A DNA stretch of 64,000 bases. It comes from CAVZZV01 sp963779845. Its GTDB lineage: Bacteria; Bacteroidota; Bacteroidia; Bacteroidales; GCA-2748055. Below are positions 19,614 through 29,394 of the stretch, in pieces. The position numbers and the translations under genes are program-made. The DNA lies in assembly GCA_963779845.1 (NCBI GenBank), contig CAVZZV010000005.1:1240001-1304000 (forward strand). Reading direction: 5' to 3'. The notes beneath the pieces are model-generated. The model was not told the origin of the DNA. It did no database searches and was given only the letters and a program-made list of their open reading frames with translations. Every line of letters begins with the position of its first letter. Position 1 is the stretch's first letter.

Positions 19614-21887
19614 TCAATGAATAAAAAGCAACTTTGTAACGTGGGTAAGGGATCCGTCTTCATTGGTGCAGAAAACCAGATACACCCCGGTGCTAACCCG
19701 GTCTCCCAGAAGGTTTTTGCCGTCCCATAAAGCATTGCCGCCAATGGATCTTGTTTCATGCACAAGGTTTCCATTAAGATCGGTAATTTTCACATAGGCA
19801 TCCTCAATGAGACCTGCAATAACAATATTACCGAAATAATTCTCCCTTACAGGATTTGGGTAAACATACACATCTTCAAATGCGGCCGAAGGGGTTGTAG
19901 CGTCGCTTACATAGGAGATTATTCCTTTACCGGTGGCGAAAAATACTTCACCGGTTTTATCGTTAATGGCAATATCATTAATGGAATTGGATAATAAAGG
20001 ACTGTTGTCTTCATTAAATGACCGGATTTGCTTCAAGCCATCCCCGGAAACAAGAAATACCCCACCACTCTTGGTTCCCAACCATTTGCGGTTCGCGCCA
20101 TCGACCAATATAGCCGTAACGGTTTCTGTTCCCATCAGCGGATCGCCAAGATTGCTCCCATCATTGCGGGGGACGATGGGGGTATGGGCATAAAAACCGT
20201 TGCCTTCAAATACACGGGAGGGAGTGTAATAAATTATTATCCCTTTGTTGGTGCCAACCCATATATTGCCCTGGCGGTCTTCAGCTATTGAATATACGTC
20301 ATTGCTTATCACTTTCCCTAAATCATCAACAACCGAGAGCTTTTTTTGCACATCATCACTTTCATTATCAGGGGTATTATTTGGGTTATACACGAACAGG
20401 CCATTGCCCCGTGGAAGAATCATCCACAGGCTCCCATCAAAGGTGTAAATCATATCGCCCAGAGCCGGAAAGCCTGCTATGGCAGGAATTTTAAAACTTT
20501 TCCATGAGCCGTCTTTCTTGTATACCGACAGGGGCTCGGCCACTCCGGTATTGTTCATCCACAGATTCTGATCTTTATCAAAGGCGATCCCGCCAAGCCT
20601 CATATAGGTACCCGGAATTATGGTTTGCAGGGTACTATTTTCAGTATCGAAATGGTTAATTAATACACCCTCCCTGAATTCAAGCAATCCGGTTCCCCAA
20701 CAGCCGATAAAATAATGCGATGGATCCAATGGATCGAAGGCTATCCTGAAAAGATCCATCCCAATTTCTCCTTTCCAGTTCTCCCAACTATTGTCAAAAT
20801 AACGATAAACCTCTGGTGCCCTGTAAAGATTATTCCAGCTGGAAGACACACCTCCGGGCACTACAATAAGCTGACCGCCGTCACTTTCCATGGATACTGC
20901 ATTAATCCCGGCTGGTCCATCCGGCTTCAGGGGGGTGTGTATATCATTTTCTATTTTCAGCAAACCTTCCACCCCATCTGCAACCCACCAGATATTTTGC
21001 TCATCTATGAAGGCGCATCGAGGGGAAAGACCTCCGTATTCTTTCATAATACCCCCCTGAGGATTGACAAGGCTAACTTTATAGAGGGAGGTTATCAGTA
21101 GAGAATTATCAACTGAAGCCAGAGCAAGTATATCGGAACTGGTAAAGGAGGGAAAAACAAACCAGGAACCATTCTCATAAAAAAATAATTGATCATCGGT
21201 CCCTTCAAATTTCTCATTCGCGTACACCTTATTACCGGCAGTAACAATCGCGTTATATCGTCCGGCCGGAATCCCCGGAATTATGCTCCAGCTGTTAAAA
21301 TCGATCAGGTTTGGATTGGTTATATCAGCAGTATAAACTCCCTTTTCAGTGGCAGCAAATATTTTATTATTGAGAATGGTAATTCCATTAACTTTAACCT
21401 GTGTGCCTCCCTCGGCTATATAGTAGGTCTCTTTAATCTCATGTCTGGAAAGATCGACAAGGACAATGCCGAATCCGCATCCGAGCCATGCTTTGTCGTT
21501 ATGGTTATAAATTGAATATACCGCCTTGTCGCCCAGGACTTGCTTATTTTTAATATCCGGGATATTGAAAATTTTATTTTCATGGATCAGGTCAATGTTC
21601 GCATTGGAATAAGTAATAACCAGTGTCTTCGTCTCCTGTGAATAGGCTAAGGAGGTAATTTCGGTATCGCTAAGCCCATCCTCGCGGGATATCTTGTGCA
21701 AGGAGTTATCAAGCTTATTGTAGTAAAAAGCGCCCCCGTTAGTTGAACAATAAATCCTGTTATCGGCTAAAGCCAATTTGGAGGCATTTCCATAGGGGAG
21801 ATAGCTCGTCCATGTCCCTAAGGGTTTCTGAGCTAAAAGATCAAAAAAAGTACTAAGGATGAAAAATAAAATGATTTGTTTTTTCAC
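19614..21887 (-). CDS. porZ: PorZ-like T9SS protein (beta-propeller with type A sorting domain)
   Basis: A 757-aa secreted protein. PorZ is part of the T9SS surface attachment complex; in Porphyromonas it brings A-LPS to the sortase PorU. Residues 1-19 form a signal peptide (IILFFILSTFFDLLAQ). The N-terminal block WTSYLPYGNASKLA, IYCSTNGGAFYYNK and LSDTEITSLAYS is the PorZ-type propeller start. Later blades include SIAEDRQGNIWVGTNKG and ANRKWLGTKSGGVFLVS. The C-terminus is a type A sorting domain (VYVYPNPVRENY, ALWDGKNLLGDRVSTGVYLV). The protein is intact. Together with the adhesin and SprF gene it shows an active type IX system in this organism. Confidence 0.85.
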   Translation of the reverse strand: MKKQIILFFILSTFFDLLAQKPLGTWTSYLPYGNASKLALADNRIYCSTNGGAFYYNKLDNSLHKISREDGLSDTEITSLAYSQETKTLVITYSNANIDLIHENKIFNIPDIKNKQVLGDKAVYSIYNHNDKAWLGCGFGIVLVDLSRHEIKETYYIAEGGTQVKVNGITILNNKIFAATEKGVYTADITNPNLIDFNSWSIIPGIPAGRYNAIVTAGNKVYANEKFEGTDDQLFFYENGSWFVFPSFTSSDILALASVDNSLLITSLYKVSLVNPQGGIMKEYGGLSPRCAFIDEQNIWWVADGVEGLLKIENDIHTPLKPDGPAGINAVSMESDGGQLIVVPGGVSSSWNNLYRAPEVYRYFDNSWENWKGEIGMDLFRIAFDPLDPSHYFIGCWGTGLLEFREGVLINHFDTENSTLQTIIPGTYMRLGGIAFDKDQNLWMNNTGVAEPLSVYKKDGSWKSFKIPAIAGFPALGDMIYTFDGSLWMILPRGNGLFVYNPNNTPDNESDDVQKKLSVVDDLGKVISNDVYSIAEDRQGNIWVGTNKGIIIYYTPSRVFEGNGFYAHTPIVPRNDGSNLGDPLMGTETVTAILVDGANRKWLGTKSGGVFLVSGDGLKQIRSFNEDNSPLLSNSINDIAINDKTGEVFFATGKGIISYVSDATTPSAAFEDVYVYPNPVRENYFGNIVIAGLIEDAYVKITDLNGNLVHETRSIGGNALWDGKNLLGDRVSTGVYLVFCTNEDGSLTHVTKLLFIH

Positions 21888-21953
21888 GAATGATGGATTT
21901 TCCTACATAAATACGGATTATTTCTGTTCTTATTACCCACTGAAAAGGTTTTT

Positions 21954-22550
21954 TTATAGCTTATGTAAAAAGTCCATCAATTCATGTATTGCCATAGCCC
22001 TGTGACTGATAAGGTTCTTTTCCTGGAGGGTCATTTCGGCGAAACTACGGGTATGCCCTTTGGGCAGGAAAACCGGATCATACCCAAAACCAGCACTACC
22101 TCGCGCAGTTTCAAGGATGGTGCCTTCTACTATTCCTTCAAACAAAAACTCTTTTCCATCGAGGATCAGAGATATTACGGTCCTGAACCGGGCCGACCGG
22201 TCTGATTTTCCCCTCAGGTTATAAAGTAGTTTGTGGATATTTCCGGTTACCACCTCCATCTGGGGGAAAACCGGCTTCCCTATTCTGGAATACCTGGCTG
22301 AGAAAACGCCTGGCTCCCCATTTATAGCGAAGACCTCCAGACCAGTATCGTCGGCAAGACAATTACTATGGATTATATTATGGATGTACCAGGATTTCTG
22401 GGAAGCATTTCCCTCAATGGTAGATTGATCCTCAGGAATTTCAGTAAATAGCCCGGCATCCTTCAAGCCGATAACGGAAAATTTATTCCCTGCAAGGGAA
22501 CGGACTTCTGTTAGTTTATGATTGTTATTCGTTGCAAAGACCAGTTCCAT
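21954..22550 (-). CDS. rdgB: RdgB/HAM1 non-canonical purine NTP pyrophosphatase
   Basis: Hydrolyses dITP, XTP and ITP to monophosphates, keeping deaminated purines out of DNA and RNA. MELVFATNNNHKLTEVRSL is the substrate-binding N-terminus. LADDTGLEVFAINGEPGVFSARY holds the catalytic Asp and the family signature, GFGYDPVFLP the second, and LISHRAMA the conserved SHR motif. It is 198 residues with the ATG at 22550; nine extra residues upstream would need a non-family start. It is on the same strand as porZ, 66 bp upstream of it. Confidence 0.95.
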   Translation of the reverse strand: MELVFATNNNHKLTEVRSLAGNKFSVIGLKDAGLFTEIPEDQSTIEGNASQKSWYIHNIIHSNCLADDTGLEVFAINGEPGVFSARYSRIGKPVFPQMEVVTGNIHKLLYNLRGKSDRSARFRTVISLILDGKEFLFEGIVEGTILETARGSAGFGYDPVFLPKGHTRSFAEMTLQEKNLISHRAMAIHELMDFLHKL

Positions 22551-22664
22551 CAGGCAAATATAGTCATAAACTACCATTGTCCAAGAAGCAGATTATTCAC
22601 GAAGTAAAATCTTAAACTCCGCACCAGAAAGAGGGCATTTTTGAAGCGGGGTAAGGAAGCAAAA

Positions 22665-23501
22665 TCATCCCCCTGAAGCGCTAAACCCTGATGAAATTTT
22701 AGCCGGTCTAGGATTTATGCACATTACCGGAATTTGTTCCGGGTTGGCTATAATATATTGCTCTTTTGCAGCAATAATATAATCAAAAAAGCCTATATCC
22801 CTTGTCACCAGAATTAAAATAAGGTCAATCCCATTTTCTTTGGCAAAGGAGACCGTCTCTTTTTCAAAGGACTCCTTCCCTGTGGAAGGATGGATTTCGT
22901 AGCTGACATCATTATTTTTAAGAAAACTCTCCGCATAGTAAAGATTAGATGCTACCCTTCTTTTGAAACCACGGTCGGAAACCTTCCGGCGAAAAACGAT
23001 AAATTTGGAATTGAAATGTTTTGACAGATAATAGATCCAGTTTACCTTTTCTTTGTTTTCCCTTCTGAAGTCGAGAGGGAAAAGTATTTTTTCAAATTTT
23101 GTTTTTTGGGGTTTACTCTGCACTATCAGGAAGGGGACTTTGGAATGGGCCATTACCTTCAGTGCCCAGCTTCCCGTAACTTTCTGAACTCCCTTTCTGC
23201 CATGTGTTCCCATGACAACCATTTCAGCCTTCAGCTCCTGGGCCGTTTCCCGGATGGAATCGAAAATATTCCCGTTTCGTACAATTGCAGAAACGCGAAT
23301 AGCACTTCCAACAGATAATTCGGAAGCTTTGATCTTGAGCCTGGAAAGTGTCTCTGCCACCTGATTCTTGCGTTCAACAATATTCAGGAGAACAATTTCT
23401 CTCTTCAGGGCATTTGCGACATTCACTGCATGAGCAAAGGCATTTTCAGCCACATGGGTAAAATCCCATGGAACGATTATCGGTTTATTCAAATTTTCCA
23501 T
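22665..23501 (-). CDS. Tandem universal stress protein (UspA family)
   Basis: A 278-aa protein with two Usp domains (about residues 5-148 and 155-270), probably forming an internal pseudo-dimer. The first domain has PWDFTHVAENAFAHAV at its start and the ATP-binding pattern G-2x-G-9x-G-S in GTHGRKGVQKVTGS. The second keeps the start (KILFPLDF) but not the nucleotide motif, so only domain 1 is likely to bind ATP. Usp proteins respond to starvation or other stress in the cytoplasm. It is divergent from the cyclase gene 90 bp away, so they may share a control region. Confidence 0.88.
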   Translation of the reverse strand: MENLNKPIIVPWDFTHVAENAFAHAVNVANALKREIVLLNIVERKNQVAETLSRLKIKASELSVGSAIRVSAIVRNGNIFDSIRETAQELKAEMVVMGTHGRKGVQKVTGSWALKVMAHSKVPFLIVQSKPQKTKFEKILFPLDFRRENKEKVNWIYYLSKHFNSKFIVFRRKVSDRGFKRRVASNLYYAESFLKNNDVSYEIHPSTGKESFEKETVSFAKENGIDLILILVTRDIGFFDYIIAAKEQYIIANPEQIPVMCINPRPAKISSGFSASGG

Positions 23502-23590
23502 TGATCCGGGATTTGATCATTATTATTAATTTCTATTTATTTAATTAAATTTGACTTTCGGAAAGTCTTTCAAGATCGGGTTTACAAGTT

Positions 23591-25474
23591 ATGAAAATAA
23601 TCCAGGTTCCATTCAAGATAAAAGAGATAATTTTATTATGCACTCTTTTATTTATTGTTAGAATTGGAACTGCTTCAAATCATTTGAACGAAAAACTCCC
23701 GGATTATGTTTCAGCCAGGACTGATAATCCTCCTTTTATAGCAGGTATTATCAACGGATCCGATACTATCTTCTTTTCAGCAACTACCAATGGTTCAGAA
23801 GAACCATCCCAGGGTGAAATTAAAAAAATCAGCTATAGGAATAAGAATTTAAAACTTTTCATTCAGACAGCTTCCAAAGACAGGCAAGTTATTGGATTGC
23901 TATATTCTGTTAATGCCCCTCTTTTTAACAGGATTGAACTTAACCACCCGGAAAACCCGGTCATCCCTTTTAAAAAAGAGGGTGAATATACCCTGTTCAT
24001 AAAACAATTATATTCTCCGGGAACCTTCTCCTCTCCAATGCAAGCCCGGTTTTATATTCAACCGCCATTCTGGAGGAGCTGGTGGGCGTACCTTCTCTAC
24101 ACCCTTCTGTTATTGACCGCCTTTTTCATTCTCTACAGGTTATACCAGCTTAAAATTCATAAAATTCCGACCGAAAGCAAGACCTCGTCCAGCCATAAAC
24201 TTATGAGTACTGATATCCGGGAAATCCCCAATGATTACGCCTTTATCAATACCGGAGAAACCACACCCGAAAAGAGCAATAAATGGGACAAATACGAGAT
24301 GGCCACTGTACTGTTTTCCGATATACAGGGGTTCACGAAAATTGCCGAACAAATGAACCCTGAGTTGCTCATTGATGAACTTGACCGTTTCTTTTTCCAT
24401 TTCGATTCAGTGGTAGATAAGTATGATATTGAAAAAATAAAAACCATAGGCGATGCCTATATGGCAGCTGGAGGAATTCCTACACGCAACAATACCAATC
24501 CCGTGGAAGTCGTTTTGGCAGCATTGGAAATGCAGCAATATATGAAACAGCTTAAAACCACCAGGGCAGAAATATGGGATTTAAGGATTGGCATACATTC
24601 CGGGCCGGTCATTGCCGGTGCCATAGGATCGAAAAAGAGGTCGTACGATATATGGGGAGATACCGTAAATACCGCGAGCAGGATGGAATCTTCAGGTGAA
24701 CCAGGAAAAGTAAATATTTCAGAGGTTACCTATAACCTTGTAAAGGATTTTTTCCTTTGCGAATACCGGGGGAAAATTCCGGTAAAATATAAAGGGAATA
24801 TCGACATGTTTTTCGTCACAAAACTAAGACCGGAACTTTCGGTAAACCTGGACTGTATGCCTAACCGTAAGTTTTTCCTCAAATTGCAACATGTAAGGTT
24901 GACCGATCTGAAGAGGTATGTATTTGACAAGCTGAAGGAAGAACAATCAGAAAAAATGCCCTTTCACAATCTGGAATACGCACGCCATTTATATGAATAT
25001 TCGATCATTCTTGCAAAATCTGAAAACCTGGACCTGGAAGAAACTTTAATCATTAAAACAGCAAGCCTCTTCCTCTCTTTAGGCCAAACCGGAATTTCGC
25101 AAAATCCTGAGATTAAAGCCGCCCGACTGGCAAGGGAGATACTTCCTGAATTTAAATATACGGAAGGACAGATAAATACCATTTCAAACATTCTTCTTGC
25201 GGCTAAATGGCCCCCAGAGCCCTATGACCTTCTCGAAAAAATTATGATCGATATCCGAATGGAGTATTTAGGTCGGGCAGATTTTGTAGAGGTACAGCAA
25301 AAGCTTTTTCAGGAATTGACAGAATATATGCAACTGGCAATTTCTCCGAATGAATGGATTAACAGCCAGATCAGTCTTCTTCAGGAGCATGAATTTCTCA
25401 CCACAGGAGCAAGAAGGTTAAGGGAAATCACCTCAGCGGCACAGATCAAAAGGCTTCTTAAAATTAAAAACTGA
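23591..25474 (+). CDS. Membrane class III adenylate cyclase with degenerate HD domain
   Basis: A 627-aa protein. Residues 12-28 are a signal or anchor, 45-158 a periplasmic sensor-like beta region, 163-187 a membrane helix (WWAYLLYTLLLLTAFFIL), 235-420 a class III cyclase domain and 430-627 a helical domain. Catalytic residues are all visible: metal-binding D244 (LFSDIQGF) and D288 (GDAYM), adenine-selecting K284 (KIKTIGD) and D353 (SYDIWGD), transition-state N360 and R364 (NTASRM). This predicts ATP to cAMP. The C-terminal part resembles HD phosphohydrolases that follow cyclases in Bacteroidota, but the HD pair is LS (FLSLGQTG), so it is probably non-catalytic. A TAAATTTG box at 23546-23553 could be its -7 element. 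Confidence 0.88.
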   Translation: MKIIQVPFKIKEIILLCTLLFIVRIGTASNHLNEKLPDYVSARTDNPPFIAGIINGSDTIFFSATTNGSEEPSQGEIKKISYRNKNLKLFIQTASKDRQVIGLLYSVNAPLFNRIELNHPENPVIPFKKEGEYTLFIKQLYSPGTFSSPMQARFYIQPPFWRSWWAYLLYTLLLLTAFFILYRLYQLKIHKIPTESKTSSSHKLMSTDIREIPNDYAFINTGETTPEKSNKWDKYEMATVLFSDIQGFTKIAEQMNPELLIDELDRFFFHFDSVVDKYDIEKIKTIGDAYMAAGGIPTRNNTNPVEVVLAALEMQQYMKQLKTTRAEIWDLRIGIHSGPVIAGAIGSKKRSYDIWGDTVNTASRMESSGEPGKVNISEVTYNLVKDFFLCEYRGKIPVKYKGNIDMFFVTKLRPELSVNLDCMPNRKFFLKLQHVRLTDLKRYVFDKLKEEQSEKMPFHNLEYARHLYEYSIILAKSENLDLEETLIIKTASLFLSLGQTGISQNPEIKAARLAREILPEFKYTEGQINTISNILLAAKWPPEPYDLLEKIMIDIRMEYLGRADFVEVQQKLFQELTEYMQLAISPNEWINSQISLLQEHEFLTTGARRLREITSAAQIKRLLKIKN

Positions 25475-25557
25475 CGAAGTGACTGTAAAACATATTATTA
25501 ATCTTGCTCCTCTGCTTCCGATTCACTAATTTTGACTTCTTAATTAATATTCACCTG

Positions 25558-26574
25558 ATGGAATTCGACTGGAAAAATCTTGCTTTCGGCTATATGCCTG
25601 TTGAGTATAATGTTAGATCAACCTTTGCACAGGGGAACTGGAACCAACTTGAAGTAAGCTCTTCCCAGCATATCAATATTCATATAGCCGCTACTTGTCT
25701 GCATTATGGACAGGAAGCTTTTGAGGGTATGAAAGCATATAAGGGCAAAGATGGAAAAATAAGAATTTTCAGATGGATGGATAACGCCACCCGCTTTAGA
25801 TCGTCGGCAGCAGGCATCAAAATGCCTCCGGTACCGGAAGAGCTTTTTCACGAGGCCATCGTGAAGGCCGTTAAGTTAAATGAAAAATATATCCCTCCTT
25901 ATGGCTTTGGTGCTTCATTATACATTCGCCCTTTGCTTATTGGCACAGGTCCTGAAATAGGCGTTAAACCTTCTAAAGAATACCTTTTCATGGTTTTTGT
26001 AATGCCCGTAGGGCCCTATTTTAAAGAAGGCTTCAAACCGGTAAGCGTTTTGATTTGCAGGGATTTTGACCGGGCAGCCCCTTTGGGTACCGGCAGCATA
26101 AAAGTAGGGGGTAATTATGCAGCCAGCCTTCTTTCTATTGAAAAGGCGCATTCCCTGGGGCATGGGACGGCCCTTTATCTTGATGCAAAAGAAAAAAAAT
26201 ATATCGATGAATGTGGCCCGGCCAATTTTTTCGGAATCAAAGGAAATACATACGTGACCCCGGAGTCTACCTCCATCCTTCCTTCCATAACCAATAATAG
26301 TCTGCAGCAACTCGCCCTCGATATGGGCATGCTTGTTGAGCGAAGGAAAATTCCCGTGGAAGAGCTTGGCGAATTCGATGAAGCAGGGGCTTGTGGTACC
26401 GCTGCAGTTATAAGTCCCATCTCTAAGATTCTGGACCCGGAAAACAATAAAATCTATTCCTATAGCGAAAATGGAAGTGCCGGACCATGGTCAGTGAAAT
26501 TGTATGAGAGGTTACTCGGTATCCAGTATGGTGATGTGGAGGACAAATTCGGATGGATTGAAATAATTGGCTGA
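25558..26574 (+). CDS. ilvE: Branched-chain amino acid aminotransferase
   Basis: A PLP-dependent class IV (fold type IV) transaminase interconverting branched-chain amino acids and their 2-oxo acids with glutamate/2-oxoglutarate. Evidence is HYGQEAFEGMKAYKGKDG, FGASLYIRPLLIG, and GTGSIKVGGNYAAS with the PLP lysine, then ECGPANFFGIKG and GTAAVISPI. I chose the ATG at 25558; the longer frame would start at TTG 25504 with residues unlike the family. The length is 338 residues, normal for the bacterial long form. It follows the cyclase by 83 bp, which need not mean a shared transcript. Confidence 0.93.
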   Translation: MEFDWKNLAFGYMPVEYNVRSTFAQGNWNQLEVSSSQHINIHIAATCLHYGQEAFEGMKAYKGKDGKIRIFRWMDNATRFRSSAAGIKMPPVPEELFHEAIVKAVKLNEKYIPPYGFGASLYIRPLLIGTGPEIGVKPSKEYLFMVFVMPVGPYFKEGFKPVSVLICRDFDRAAPLGTGSIKVGGNYAASLLSIEKAHSLGHGTALYLDAKEKKYIDECGPANFFGIKGNTYVTPESTSILPSITNNSLQQLALDMGMLVERRKIPVEELGEFDEAGACGTAAVISPISKILDPENNKIYSYSENGSAGPWSVKLYERLLGIQYGDVEDKFGWIEIIG

Positions 26575-26654
26575 TCCTGAAATCATATAATTTCTCTTTT
26601 ATATTTCATTTTAGCGCTAAATATTTTTAATTTTGGCCACTTATCTCATTTTGA

Positions 26655-27533
26655 ATGGCCAAAAAAGCAAATCAGATTCCCAGGCGACGGCTTACAAGCT
26701 CTTACCTCACCTCTGTGATAAGCATTGCCCTGGTGCTTTTTCTTTTGGGAATTGTCGGCTTTCTTATTCTGAATGCCCGGAATGTTAGCATCTATGTGAA
26801 GGAGAATATCGGTTTCAACATCGAGCTTAAGGACAATATCCGGGAAGCAGATATGCAACAGCTTAAAAAGATTCTGGATACCAAACCCTATGTCAAAAGC
26901 ACTGATTACATCTCTAAAGAAGAGGCTGCTTTTGAGACACAACAAGCGTTGGGAGAAGATTTCATTGAATTCCTGGGGTATAATCCCCTGCCTGCGATCA
27001 TCAAAGTGAAATTTAATGCCAACTATGCCAATCCGGATAGTATATACCAAATAGAACAACAACTTAAAGACTACCCTCAAATAAATGATATTTATTATAA
27101 GAAGACACTTATTCACGAAATTAATGACAATATCCGGAAAATAAGTCTGATTATCATCGCTTTTTCCATGCTCCTTCTTCTTGTCGCCCTTACTTTGATC
27201 AACAATACAATCCGCTTAAGTGTCTATTCCAAAAGATTCCTGATCCATACCATGCAACTGGTCGGAGCCACAAAAGCATTCATCCGAAAACCTTTTATCC
27301 GGACCGGAATTTATCATGGACTCCTTGCATCTCTCATTGCTACAATTTTGCTGATGGCCACCATTTATTTTGCCCATGAACAGGTGGAAGATATTATTTA
27401 CGTTCTTGATGCCGATATCCTGGGATTGTTAATATTGACGATAATTGTAACAGGGGTTTTCCTAAGCATGGTTTCCACTTTTTTTGCTGTTAATAAATAC
27501 CTGAACCTGAAGAAGGACGATTTATACTATTAA
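26655..27533 (+). CDS. ftsX: Cell-division permease-like protein FtsX
   Basis: A 292-aa inner-membrane protein with four helices. One lies near residues 18-42, then a periplasmic loop (FNIELKDNIREADMQQL), and three more after residue 160 (IIIAFSMLLLLVALTL, LLASLIATILLMA, IIVTGVFLSM). SVYSKRFLIHTMQLVGATKAFI is the FtsX signature. FtsX with the ATPase FtsE transmits a signal to peptidoglycan hydrolases at the septum. ftsE is not in the window, which is usual in Bacteroidota. A TAATTTTG box at 26628-26635 may be its -7 element. Confidence 0.93.
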   Translation: MAKKANQIPRRRLTSSYLTSVISIALVLFLLGIVGFLILNARNVSIYVKENIGFNIELKDNIREADMQQLKKILDTKPYVKSTDYISKEEAAFETQQALGEDFIEFLGYNPLPAIIKVKFNANYANPDSIYQIEQQLKDYPQINDIYYKKTLIHEINDNIRKISLIIIAFSMLLLLVALTLINNTIRLSVYSKRFLIHTMQLVGATKAFIRKPFIRTGIYHGLLASLIATILLMATIYFAHEQVEDIIYVLDADILGLLILTIIVTGVFLSMVSTFFAVNKYLNLKKDDLYY

Positions 27534-27585
27534 ATATTTAAACTATTTTAGAATTCTGAGTTTATAACAAGATAATGAGCTTCAT

Positions 27586-27852
27586 ATGGCTGAAAAGAAA
27601 ACAACTCCCGTAAACAAACCCGATTTTCCACTTGGAAAGGAGAATTATATCCTCTTAATCATCGGTTTCCTGATTATCATTATTGGTTTTATATTGATGA
27701 TCGGAGGAGGATCAGAAGATCCAAATGTTTTTAATGAAAAGGAATTGTTCAGTTTCCGAAGGATTACCCTGGCTCCTATGGTGGTGTTGTTCGGGTTCAT
27801 TTTTGAGATCTGGGCAATCATGAAAAAACCAAAGGAAAATACCGAGGCGTAA
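27586..27852 (+). CDS. DUF3098 small membrane protein
   Basis: An 88-aa protein with two helices (about residues 22-42 and 64-80) and a conserved middle PNVFNEKELFSFRRITLAP, matching DUF3098, a family found in Bacteroidota. It sits between ftsX and uppP, the usual place. Its stop is three bases before the uppP start, so the two are likely one transcript. The function is unknown; the conserved place suggests an envelope or division role. Confidence 0.9.
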   Translation: MAEKKTTPVNKPDFPLGKENYILLIIGFLIIIIGFILMIGGGSEDPNVFNEKELFSFRRITLAPMVVLFGFIFEIWAIMKKPKENTEA

Positions 27853-27855
27853 AAG

Positions 27856-28641
27856 ATGAACTGGATAGAAGCAATAATCCTGGGACTGATCCAGGGGCTA
27901 ACCGAGTTTCTGCCGGTCAGCAGTAGCGGACACCTGGTTATCGGACAGGTTCTGTTGGGTGTTAATATGTCAGAAAGCCTGACCTTTACTGTGGTGGTTC
28001 ATGGTGCTACTGTTCTCAGTACTATCGTGGTCTTTTTTCACGAAATCCTGAAAGTCATCCGTGGCTCTCTAAAATTTGAATATAATGATTCAACAAAATA
28101 CCTGTTTAAGATCCTTCTTTCGATGATTCCCGTGCTGATCGTTGGTTTGTTTCTGAAAGATAAGGTGGAGGCGATGTTCAGCGGAAACCTCGTATTTATT
28201 GGCTGTATGCTGTTGATCACCGCTTTGCTTCTCACCCTGAGTTCTATGGTGCGAAAAAAAAGTACCAAAAAAATTCCCTATCTGGATGCACTAATCATCG
28301 GGATTGCTCAGGCACTGGCTGTAATTCCGGGAATCTCCAGATCAGGAGCCACTATATCCACCGGCATACTTCTGCGAAATGAACGGGAAGAAGTTGCCAG
28401 ATTCTCATTTCTCATGGTCCTGCTTCCTATTATCGGAGCTAATTTATTGGATATTGTACAGTATGACAATACCGCAAAACATGGAATAAGTGGATGGGTT
28501 TTGCTGGCCGGATTCCTGGCTGCCTTTATTTCGGGGCTCATTGCCTGCAGATGGATGATCAGTATAGTTAAAAAGGGAAAGCTCTACTATTTCGCGATAT
28601 ATTGCGCCCTAATTGGAACAATCTCGATTTTATGGGGTTAA
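27856..28641 (+). CDS. uppP: Undecaprenyl-diphosphatase
   Basis: The membrane phosphatase that recycles undecaprenyl diphosphate to the monophosphate carrier used in peptidoglycan and surface glycan synthesis; loss or excess changes bacitracin sensitivity. Both catalytic motifs are present: GLTEFLPVSSSGHLVI with the acidic residue, and IPGISRSGATIS (PGxSRSxxT). It is 261 residues with about eight helices, normal. It is between DUF3098 and truB, four bases before the truB start. Confidence 0.96.
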   Translation: MNWIEAIILGLIQGLTEFLPVSSSGHLVIGQVLLGVNMSESLTFTVVVHGATVLSTIVVFFHEILKVIRGSLKFEYNDSTKYLFKILLSMIPVLIVGLFLKDKVEAMFSGNLVFIGCMLLITALLLTLSSMVRKKSTKKIPYLDALIIGIAQALAVIPGISRSGATISTGILLRNEREEVARFSFLMVLLPIIGANLLDIVQYDNTAKHGISGWVLLAGFLAAFISGLIACRWMISIVKKGKLYYFAIYCALIGTISILWG

Positions 28642-28645
28642 ACAA

Positions 28646-29356
28646 ATGGATGAAAAAAACCAAAAAAATTATCCGGAAGAGGGTGAAGTTATTTTAATGG
28701 ATAAGGAATTATACTGGACATCGTTTGATCTGGTCAGAAAAATCAAGTACATATTGACCCATAAGTATAAGATTAAAAAGTTGAAAGTGGGTCATGCCGG
28801 CACACTGGACCCAATGGCTACGGGACTTGTAATTGTATGCACCGGCAGACAGACCAAACAAATTTCGATCTATCAGGATGCGAGAAAAGAATATATCGCT
28901 ACCATTAAACTCGGGGCAACCACACCATCCTTCGATCTCGAAACAAGTGAGGACAAACAGTATCCTTATGAACACATTACCGGGCAGGGCGTTATATCAA
29001 TGCTTAAAAATTTTGAAGGCCTTAACCAACAGGTACCTCCGGTTTTTTCAGCTAAGAGTATAAATGGAAAAAGGGCCTATTCATATGCAAGGGAAGGAAA
29101 AGAGATAGAGCTTCAACCAAATACGGTTGAATTTTTTCATCTTGAACTTCTAAAATTTGAACTGCCTTACATAACAGTACAAATCAGTTGCAGTAAAGGA
29201 ACATATATAAGGTCTTTTGCCAGGGATCTGGGAAAAGCCCTTAATAGTGGCGGGTATCTTAAAGGCCTTACCAGGACAAAAATTGGCGATTACCATATCA
29301 AGGATGCCCTGACCATTAAACAATTTGAACTTAAAACCACAATGCTGCCATCATAA
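28646..29356 (+). CDS. truB: tRNA pseudouridine-55 synthase
   Basis: Converts U55 of the tRNA T-loop to pseudouridine. The catalytic motif VGHAGTLDPMATGLVIV contains the nucleophilic Asp. YIATIKLGATTPSFDLE, VPPVFSAKSINGKRAY and SKGTYIRSFARDLG are all family blocks. It is 236 residues, a short form without a full PUA domain, as in many Bacteroidota. I chose the ATG at 28646, four bases after the uppP stop; the reading frame also offers an earlier codon at 28613 inside uppP, which is less likely. Confidence 0.95.
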   Translation: MDEKNQKNYPEEGEVILMDKELYWTSFDLVRKIKYILTHKYKIKKLKVGHAGTLDPMATGLVIVCTGRQTKQISIYQDARKEYIATIKLGATTPSFDLETSEDKQYPYEHITGQGVISMLKNFEGLNQQVPPVFSAKSINGKRAYSYAREGKEIELQPNTVEFFHLELLKFELPYITVQISCSKGTYIRSFARDLGKALNSGGYLKGLTRTKIGDYHIKDALTIKQFELKTTMLPS

Positions 29357-29394
29357 TGATCGTTAGCATTGAATAATTTAATATATTTAAAATC

